A stretch of 5,858 bases of DNA. It comes from Chloroflexi bacterium UBA5177. GTDB taxonomy: Bacteria > Chloroflexota > UBA5177. Of the stretch, positions 1-3,496 are shown piece after piece. A program made the translations under genes and the position numbers. The notes beneath the pieces were generated by a model. It saw nothing but the letters and a program-made list of their open reading frames with translations. It ran no database searches and was not told where the DNA came from. The stretch is taken from the NCBI GenBank assembly GCA_002413265.1, contig DHWR01000111.1, positions 1 to 5,858 of the forward strand, in the 5' to 3' direction. Position 1 is the first letter of the stretch; each line of letters opens with the position of its first letter.

Positions 1-110
1 TCCAAGACACGCAAGTCTTCATCTTCTGTCTGGGCTGGATCCTCTTCGTGTGCTTTGCCATCGCGCTGGTCGATTTCCTGCTTCATCCTCCGCCTCGCCT
101 GCCTGCATAG
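1..110 (+). CDS. C-terminal end of a membrane protein (5' truncated by window edge)
   Basis: Reading from base 3, the frame is open from the window edge to the TAG at 108-110 and gives 35 residues. A strongly hydrophobic stretch (FIFCLGWILFVCFAIALVDF) is followed by a short proline-rich tail ending HPPPRLPA. This looks like a last transmembrane helix with a short polar C-terminus. The other two frames give serine- and arginine-rich sequence without a plausible protein pattern. The family cannot be recognised from this fragment. Its stop lies 260 bases before the promoter-like element of the CHAD operon, with a strong hairpin in between, so it probably belongs to a separate transcription unit. 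Confidence 0.55.
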   Translation, partial: QDTQVFIFCLGWILFVCFAIALVDFLLHPPPRLPA

Positions 111-355
111 CTCACGAGAGAACTGGCCGTATGCCAGTCCCTCGGATTGGCGAGGTCCCTGGACCTCGTGGCTGGCTGACAATTTGCCACCAAGGTATTC
201 GGCCCGACGGGCCCACCGCGGCCCAACGGGCGTGGGGATCGCCCCGAGTGGGGATCCGCTTTGGGTCCCGGTGCTCCCGCGTGGGACGCGCGCGGGCCGC
301 TCCCTACGAGCCCACCTACCTCACTCTTCTCCTCGACCCGGCCCATGGTGAAGAC
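111..355. repeat. Gene-free, repeat- and hairpin-rich intergenic stretch
   Basis: I see no convincing protein here. Besides the hairpin at 133-176 it holds a near-exact 13-bp direct repeat (CGGCCCGACGGGC at 200-212 and CGGCCCAACGGGC at 219-231). The first copy lies in a palindrome GGCCCG-A-CGGGCC. There is also an exact 9-bp direct repeat GTGGGGATC at 232-240 and 248-256, and an inverted pair GTCCC 265-269 / GGGAC 283-287. Open frames exist on both strands, but their translations are low-complexity and rich in Pro, Arg and Gly. A structured RNA or regulatory leader is possible but unproven. Confidence 0.4.
133..176 (+). terminator. Strong nested hairpin after the first gene (possible terminator without a T-tract)
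   Basis: A perfect 8-bp inverted repeat (CGAGGTCC at 151-158, GGACCTCG at 161-168) sits inside an outer 5-bp pair (GCCAG 133-137 with CTGGC 172-176). It begins 22 bases after the TAG of the upstream gene. No run of T follows, only AATTTG about five bases further on, so intrinsic termination is uncertain. It could instead be an mRNA 3'-end stabilising structure. Confidence 0.35.
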
Positions 356-373
356 TGATACGATTCGACCATG
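356..373 (+). promoter_or_regulatory. Predicted extended -10 promoter of the CHAD operon, leaderless type
   Basis: TGATACGAT at 356-364 reads as an extended -10 (TG, one base, then TACGAT at 359-364, which fits TANNNT). A start site seven bases past the hexamer falls on base 371, the A of an ATG, as expected for a leaderless transcript. No clear -35 box is visible at 16-18 bp. The same nine bases, followed by a nearly identical CGAC-ATG, recur before the ABC operon at 3429-3445. The assignment is inference from spacing and recurrence. Confidence 0.45.
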
Positions 374-412
374 AACATATTCGGGCGTACAACCCCTGCC
401 CGAGCAGCCTGA
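371..412 (+). CDS. Putative 13-residue leaderless upstream ORF coupled to the CHAD gene
   Basis: ATG at 371 opens MNIFGRTTPARAA and ends at TGA 410-412. The last base of that stop is the A of the CHAD gene's ATG (TGATG). No Shine-Dalgarno sequence precedes either the 371 or the 412 ATG. A ribosome that starts on the leaderless 5' end and terminates at 412 could restart there, which would explain how the CHAD gene is translated. The short ORF could arise by chance. The main support is the parallel arrangement in front of the ABC operon. Confidence 0.4.
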   Translation: MNIFGRTTPARAA

Positions 413-888
413 TGGTTCGCGCCAGGGAGGTCCCCGGTCTCAGCTGCGATGACAGCTTCCGGCAGGCCGCGGGCAAAATCTTGTGGACCCGCTTCGACGA
501 GATGATGTCCTTTCGGGCCGAGGCGCTCAAGGGCAAGGACATCGAAGGCGTCCATGACATGCGAGTGGCTTCTCGCCGCCTCAGGGCCGCCCTGGAAATC
601 TTCCGGGACGTCTTCTCGCGGAAACAGTATCGAGAGCTCAGGGCAGAGATCAAGCTCGTGGCCGATGCGCTGGGAGAGGTGCGCGACCTGGACGTGCTTC
701 AGGAGCGTCTCGAACGCGATCGGCGCGACCGCCCGCGCTCGCAACAGCTGGTGCTGAAGGCCATGCTGGAGGATTTGCGCCAGCACCGGCAGGGAGCCAG
801 AGAAAATCTCAAGCTAACGCTGACGCAAGCCGAAGAGAGTGGCCTGCCCAGGCGCTTCCTGGGCGCGGTTGCCCTGGAGACCTCGTGA
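412..888 (+). CDS. CHAD-domain protein, N-terminal half of a split CHAD
   Basis: This 158-residue protein carries the conserved CHAD signature VHDMRVASRRLRAALEIF at residues 47-64, including the invariant histidine (H48) and the basic cluster R51/R55/R56/R58. A second typical block, LGEVRDLDVLQERL, lies near residues 87-100. CHAD domains are alpha-helical and bind inorganic polyphosphate through conserved basic residues. A full domain is roughly 220-300 residues with two such H-x-x-R repeats, and this protein has only the first. The second is in the next gene, which overlaps it by 4 nt (GTGA) or 1 nt (TGATG). A 7-bp hairpin, GCCCAGG/CCTGGGC at 846-864, lies just before the junction. The ATG at 412 has no Shine-Dalgarno sequence and is probably reached by coupling from the short ORF at 371-412. 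The polyphosphate role is family knowledge, not visible here. Confidence 0.85.
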   Translation: MVRAREVPGLSCDDSFRQAAGKILWTRFDEMMSFRAEALKGKDIEGVHDMRVASRRLRAALEIFRDVFSRKQYRELRAEIKLVADALGEVRDLDVLQERLERDRRDRPRSQQLVLKAMLEDLRQHRQGARENLKLTLTQAEESGLPRRFLGAVALETS

Positions 889-1481
889 TGGCGGGTGCGG
901 CACGCATCCCCAACATCAAGCCCAAACAGACCTTCCGTGAGAACGGTGCCCGCGTCATCGAAGCGCGGCTGGCGGAATTCCTCTCCTGGCGGTCGGCCAT
1001 CGGCGACCCTTCGCAAGTGGTCGACCTGCACAACATGCGTATTGCAGCCAAGCGGTTGCGCTACGCGCTTGAGCTGTTCGTGCTCTGCTTTCCCGACCTT
1101 AAGGAGACACTCAACGTCCTGACCGATATTCAGGAGAGCCTGGGCACCATTCACGACCTCGATGTACTGGCCGACATGCTTCGGCAACGTCTCCAGGCGC
1201 TCGATGTCCGAGTCCATGAGGATGCTGTTGAGGTCATGGCAGCGGCGGAGACGAGGGCTGAGCGGAGCAATCGCCTGCGTGCCGTGCTGAACGCCAGCGC
1301 CCGAGACCGGCAACGCCTTGGGCTCATCGGCCTGCTCGGTGAGAAAGTGTCGGAGCGCCAAACGTGCTATGAGGAGTTCCGACTCCGTTGGGAAGGCCCA
1401 GGTTTGGACCTGCTGGCCGAGACAATACGCAGCGCCACATCGTCGACCGCACGTGACAACGATAGCCAACCCGCCATCTGA
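885..1481 (+). CDS. CHAD-domain protein, C-terminal half of a split CHAD
   Basis: This 198-residue protein (from GTG 885; ATG 888 is equally possible and removes one residue) carries the second CHAD repeat. LHNMRIAAKRLRYALELF is at residues 48-65 with H49, and IHDLDVLADML is near 89-99. Lysine, arginine and tyrosine in KRLRYALELF are typical of the C-terminal half of single-chain CHAD proteins. The overlap with the upstream stop (GTGATG at 885-890) implies coupled translation and a fixed ratio of the two halves. Neither alternative frame across the junction gives a better CHAD continuation, which argues against a simple sequencing frameshift. The likely product is one helical bundle that assembles with the first half into a polyphosphate-binding unit. 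The last 15 or so residues are polar and probably disordered. Confidence 0.85.
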   Translation: MMAGAARIPNIKPKQTFRENGARVIEARLAEFLSWRSAIGDPSQVVDLHNMRIAAKRLRYALELFVLCFPDLKETLNVLTDIQESLGTIHDLDVLADMLRQRLQALDVRVHEDAVEVMAAAETRAERSNRLRAVLNASARDRQRLGLIGLLGEKVSERQTCYEEFRLRWEGPGLDLLAETIRSATSSTARDNDSQPAI

Positions 1482-1591
1482 GTCACACGGCACAGCCCCG
1501 CGCCAAACGGAATGTTTACGAAACGTTCGCGCTTCCGCAACACGGCTGTAACTCGCCCTCTCTATGCTGAAGTCAAGCAGAGGCTCACCCT

Positions 1592-1597
1592 AGGAGG
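1592..1597 (+). promoter_or_regulatory. Shine-Dalgarno site fixing the GTG start of the PHP gene
   Basis: AGGAGG lies six bases before GTG 1604 and is the only textbook ribosome binding site correctly placed before a recognised gene in the window. It sets this gene apart from the leaderless or coupled genes around it. About 70 bases upstream, CGAAACGTTCG (1519-1529) is a small palindrome that might be an operator. TATGCT at 1563-1568 is a weak -10 candidate without a -35 box. Confidence 0.75.
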
Positions 1598-1603
1598 AAA
1601 ACG

Positions 1604-2284
1604 GTGCTTGCAGACCTGCACAGTCACACCACTTTGAGTGACGGAAGTTTGTCGTTCGAGGAGCTGGTCAGCGCGGCCGAACGAAACGACTACGATGTGC
1701 TGGCCATCACCGACCACGTGGATCCGACCACCGACCACCGTGAGGTTGCAGTAACCGTGCGGGCCGAGGTCGATCGGCTGAGTCCCGACACGAGCGTGCG
1801 CCTGCTGGCAGGAGTGGAGATTACCGACTTCGAACCCGCCGTGATGGATCGCATTGCCCGCGAGGTTCGCGGGGCCGGAGCACAGATGGTCGTGGCGCAC
1901 GGTGAGTGCCTCATGCTCGACGTGTATTCGGGTACCAACGCTGCCGCGGTACGCTCCCGGAACATCGACATCCTCGCCCACCCGGGACTGTTGACTCGGG
2001 CGGACGCATTCATGGCCGCACGCAACGGCGTGTTTCTCGAGCTGTCAGCGCTGGTGCACGCATCATATGCCAACGGGCATGTCTTCCACGTCGCTCAGCA
2101 GGCAGGTGCTCCAATAGTCGTCAACTCCGACGCCCATGCACGAGATCACCTGCTCACTCCACGGAAGGTAGCCGCGGTCATCGTGGGAGCCGGCGGCACA
2201 ACCGCCGACGTCCAACGAGTCGTGGATCAGGCGCCATCCGCGCTTGCCCGACACGCTTTGAAGGCGCTGGCCGCGGTTTCGTAA
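1604..2284 (+). CDS. PHP-domain phosphoesterase, histidinol-phosphate-phosphatase-like
   Basis: This 226-residue, single-domain PHP protein is a metal-dependent phosphoesterase. The full ligand set is visible: H6 and H8 in DLHSHTTLSDG, D13, D37/H38 in AITDH, E72 in GVEI, H99 in VVAHGE, H126 in DILAHPG, E146 in FLEL, and D176/H178 in NSDAH. The spacing and the blocks VVAHGE, GTN, DILAHPGLLT, NGHV and NSDAHA match the short (about 215-225 residue) family annotated as histidinol-phosphate-phosphatase domain proteins in archaea and bacteria. The true substrate of that family is not established by sequence, and no histidine biosynthesis genes are near. The start is GTG with AGGAGG six bases upstream. 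It begins 122 bases after the CHAD pair and so may have its own promoter or be read through from it. Confidence 0.85.
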   Translation: MLADLHSHTTLSDGSLSFEELVSAAERNDYDVLAITDHVDPTTDHREVAVTVRAEVDRLSPDTSVRLLAGVEITDFEPAVMDRIAREVRGAGAQMVVAHGECLMLDVYSGTNAAAVRSRNIDILAHPGLLTRADAFMAARNGVFLELSALVHASYANGHVFHVAQQAGAPIVVNSDAHARDHLLTPRKVAAVIVGAGGTTADVQRVVDQAPSALARHALKALAAVS

Positions 2285-2297
2285 ATGGCCGCCAGCG

Positions 2298-2627
2298 ATG
2301 GACGTGCCGTCGCAGCCGCTAACGAAAGCCAGATCGCCATTTGCCACCGGGACGCATCTAACTCGAGCCGTCGCCGCGCTTGGGGTAGGAACGACGTATC
2401 TCCTGACGGACCGACTGCTGTTGGTGGGCTTCCTCGTGGCCGGCCTGACATTGCACCTCCAAGACGCACTCAAACCAAAAAGCGGTGCCTCTCTATATAA
2501 GGAGGCGAATCTGCGTTTCGTTTCGAAGCAATGGCTCGCGTTCACAGGTGGCGCTCTCCCGAACTCGTCCTTGCCCCCGGCTGTGCCGTTGCCTTTTTTC
2601 TGTCAAAACGGCAAAATGAGCGTGTGA
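2298..2627 (+). CDS. Hypothetical small membrane ORF overlapping rhh-mntA
   Basis: This 109-residue frame is not a family I recognise. Residues about 24-55 are hydrophobic (AVAALGVGTTYLL, then LLLVGFLVAGLTLHL), compatible with one long or two short membrane segments; codon choice there looks like coding DNA. After about residue 60 the sequence loses any clear character. It starts 13 bases after the PHP stop without a good ribosome binding site. Its TGA (2625-2627) overlaps the GTG start of the next gene (GTGA), so even if its product is unimportant its translation could feed rhh-mntA. An AAGGAGG at 2499-2505 inside it is followed five bases later by an in-frame CTG (2511), so the translated part may be only the last 38 residues. 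It could also be a decayed gene. Confidence 0.35.
   Translation: MDVPSQPLTKARSPFATGTHLTRAVAALGVGTTYLLTDRLLLVGFLVAGLTLHLQDALKPKSGASLYKEANLRFVSKQWLAFTGGALPNSSLPPAVPLPFFCQNGKMSV
2499..2505 (+). promoter_or_regulatory. Perfect Shine-Dalgarno-like AAGGAGG with no ATG/GTG/TTG start behind it
   Basis: AAGGAGG is preceded by an AT-rich CTCTATAT. The only start-like codon at proper spacing is CTG 2511, in the frame of the hypothetical ORF ending at 2627. The next ATG (2531) is 25 bases away. Because CTG starts seem to be used twice elsewhere in this window, this may mark a third. Otherwise it is a chance match. Confidence 0.3.
2589..2617 (+). promoter_or_regulatory. Candidate promoter and RHH operator for the toxin-antitoxin operon
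   Basis: TTGCCT (2589-2594) and CAAAAT (2612-2617) are 17 bases apart, each matching the consensus at four of six positions. The predicted start, seven bases further on, falls on GTG 2624, which has no Shine-Dalgarno sequence. Three heptamers CAAAAYG lie at 2604, 2612 and 2632, and GCGT/ACGC form a short inverted pair at 2620-2632. Repeated short boxes around the start are typical operators of autoregulating ribbon-helix-helix antitoxins. All of this is inference from position. Confidence 0.3.
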
Positions 2628-3043
2628 AACGCAAAACGACGGTATACATCGACGACGAGCTGTTGCGGGCGGCGAAGGTGCGCGCAGCTGAGAGCGGCCG
2701 CAAGGAGTACGAGGTTTTCGAGCAGGCTCTGCGCGACTATCTGGCTCGCCAGGTCGTCCCGACGATGGAGACACTCAGACAACAGCGTGAGCACCTTCTC
2801 GGCATAGCCGAGAAGCACGGCGCGCGCAACGTTCGGGTCTTTGGTTCCGTCGCTCGCGGCGAGGCCCGTCCCGAGAGCGACGTCGACTTTGTTGTCGAGC
2901 TGGAAGCGGGGCGAAACATGCTCGATTTGAGCGGGCTCATCCTCGATCTTCAGGACGCCCTGGGACGTGATGTGAACGTGGTGGAGATTACGGCGCCCTC
3001 ACGGGCTGCAGAGCGCATCCAGCGCGAAGCCATTTCACTCTGA
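2624..3043 (+). CDS. RHH-MntA fusion: antitoxin nucleotidyltransferase with N-terminal ribbon-helix-helix domain
   Basis: This 139-residue protein has two domains. Residues 1-43 look like a ribbon-helix-helix fold: a basic strand KRKTTVYID, helix DELLRAAKVRAAESG, and helix KEYEVFEQALRDYL. Residues about 55-139 are a minimal nucleotidyltransferase with the MntA motif GS-x10-D-x-D exactly spaced (G74, S75, D86, D88). In the HepT-MntA system the MntA enzyme AMPylates the HepT toxin and inactivates it. The RHH part would bind DNA and probably represses the operon, so antitoxin and repressor are combined in one chain. At the usual third carboxylate (the D of V-D-L/V-V in relatives) the sequence has N118, which could weaken catalysis. 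GTG 2624 is chosen because the RHH strand begins there; the in-frame ATG at 2531 would add 31 unlike residues. It overlaps the upstream ORF (GTGA) and hepT (CTGA). Confidence 0.8.
   Translation: MKRKTTVYIDDELLRAAKVRAAESGRKEYEVFEQALRDYLARQVVPTMETLRQQREHLLGIAEKHGARNVRVFGSVARGEARPESDVDFVVELEAGRNMLDLSGLILDLQDALGRDVNVVEITAPSRAAERIQREAISL
2795..2815 (+). repeat. Perfect 9-bp inverted repeat with 3-nt spacer inside mntA
   Basis: CTTCTCGGC (2795-2803) pairs perfectly with GCCGAGAAG (2807-2815) around ATA. It occupies exactly seven codons of mntA (residues 58-64). A second repeat of the same 9-3-9 design lies in hepT at 3082-3102. Confidence 0.75.
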
Positions 3044-3384
3044 CGGTTGGCGAGAGGGACGACGATCTCCTCGCGTACATTGATGAGAGCATTGCTCTCA
3101 TCGCTCAGTACAGCCGTGAAGGAGCGGAGGCTTTCTTGCACGACTCCATGGTCCAGGACGCGGTCCTGCGTCGGCTCGAAACCCTGGCGGACGCGGCCAG
3201 ACAGCTGTCCGACGAACTGATGGCGCGGCATCCGGAGGTTCCGTGGCGCTCCATCTATGGCTTTCGCAACGTGGCTGCGCACGGCTACCTCGACCTGGAC
3301 ATGGGCCGCGTCTGGAGCACGGTGCAGGACTCGCTGCCTACTCTCCACTCCGTGGTCGTCGAAGAGATGCGGCGCGGCACCTGA
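3040..3384 (+). CDS. HepT-like HEPN toxin, apparent CTG start
   Basis: From CTG 3040 this is a 114-residue HEPN protein of the HepT/DUF86 type, the usual length for the family. It has an N-terminal helix DDDLLAYIDESIALI (residues 7-21), then the conserved Y24, the block AVLRRLETLADAARQLS (41-57), and the active motif FRNVAAHGY. That motif gives R76-x4-H81-x-Y83, the RX4HXY pattern of HEPN RNases, in which the tyrosine is the site AMPylated by MntA. No ATG, GTG or TTG exists in this frame between the TGA at 2968-2970 and TTG 3136, and starting at 3136 would lose the first helix. CTG 3040-3042 overlaps the mntA stop 3041-3043 (CTGA), giving tight coupling of toxin to antitoxin. A sequencing error near 3040 is the main alternative. 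The product is expected to be an RNase toxin or abortive-defence effector. Confidence 0.8.
   Translation: MTVGERDDDLLAYIDESIALIAQYSREGAEAFLHDSMVQDAVLRRLETLADAARQLSDELMARHPEVPWRSIYGFRNVAAHGYLDLDMGRVWSTVQDSLPTLHSVVVEEMRRGT
3082..3102 (+). repeat. Perfect 9-bp inverted repeat with 3-nt spacer inside hepT
   Basis: GATGAGAGC (3082-3090) pairs perfectly with GCTCTCATC (3094-3102) around ATT, 42 bases after the putative CTG start. It occupies seven whole codons of hepT (residues 15-21), in the same 9-3-9 design as the repeat in mntA. It would form a stable mRNA stem near the toxin's start. Confidence 0.75.
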
Positions 3385-3399
3385 AACTTCGGCGCCCCC

Positions 3400-3420
3400 A
3401 CGGAGTAATAAACCCTCCGT
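3400..3420 (+). terminator. Weak hairpin between hepT and the ABC operon
   Basis: ACGGAG (3400-3405) pairs with CTCCGT (3415-3420) around an AT-rich nine-base loop, 15 bases after the hepT stop. No T-tract follows, so it is a poor intrinsic terminator. It sits just upstream of the predicted promoter at 3429 and could equally be an operator. Confidence 0.2.
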
Positions 3421-3428
3421 CCTGTGCT

Positions 3429-3445
3429 TGATACGATGCGACATG
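3429..3445 (+). promoter_or_regulatory. Predicted extended -10 promoter of the ABC/sulfotransferase operon, leaderless type
   Basis: TGATACGAT at 3429-3437 is identical to the element before the CHAD operon and is followed by GCGACATG. The hexamer TACGAT (3432-3437) predicts a start at about base 3444, within one base of ATG 3443. No -35 box is apparent. The repetition of both sequence and distance to an ATG is the main evidence that it is functional. Confidence 0.45.
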
Positions 3446-3496
3446 GTGACATGCGCGCGACCCGCTGGAAGCCCAGCTCACACCAGAGCGGTATGA
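3443..3496 (+). CDS. Putative 17-residue leaderless upstream ORF coupled to the ABC ATPase
   Basis: ATG 3443 opens MVTCARPAGSPAHTRAV and stops at TGA 3494-3496, overlapping the ATPase start ATG 3493 (ATGA). The arrangement mirrors the short ORF before the CHAD gene. It holds one cysteine (residue 4). Short leaderless cysteine-containing ORFs are known attenuators of sulfur genes in mycobacteria, and a PAPS-using enzyme lies in this operon, but a single Cys is weak support. A chance ORF remains possible. Confidence 0.4.
   Translation: MVTCARPAGSPAHTRAV

Noticed and set aside
50..358. 102-codon open frame across the gene-free region
   Set aside because: The translation is rich in Arg, Pro, Ser and Gly without secondary-structure pattern, runs over hairpins and repeats, and overlaps the end of the upstream membrane protein.
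846..864. 7-bp hairpin GCCCAGG/CCTGGGC near the CHAD junction as a terminator
   Set aside because: It is inside coding sequence, has no T-tract, and such stems are fairly common in GC-rich genes. It is kept only as a note in the gene entry.
880..895. Simple frameshift error in a single CHAD gene
   Set aside because: Continuing either frame across the junction gives no better CHAD sequence, the break falls between the two bundles, and an overlapping start is present. Raw reads could still overturn this.
699..1493. 264-codon open frame on the minus strand
   Set aside because: It lies antisense to both CHAD genes, which have unmistakable family motifs. Long antisense frames are common in GC-rich coding DNA, and the translation shows no domain pattern.
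2285..2500. 71-codon frame beginning right after the PHP stop
   Set aside because: The translation is Arg- and Ser-rich without pattern and overlaps the more plausible membrane-like frame from 2298.
2531..2623. ATG 2531 as start of rhh-mntA
   Set aside because: It would add 31 residues unrelated to the RHH fold. GTG 2624 begins right at the expected first strand and overlaps the preceding stop.
3136..3384. TTG 3136 as start of hepT
   Set aside because: It would remove the first HEPN helix and give only 82 residues, whereas sequence upstream in the same frame (DDDLLAYIDESIALIAQY) is plainly HepT-like.
3424..3492. GTG 3424, ATG 3436 or ATG 3451 as start of the ABC ATPase
   Set aside because: The added residues do not resemble the family, and 3424 and 3436 lie before or inside the predicted -10 element. 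ATG 3493 gives the usual N-terminus.
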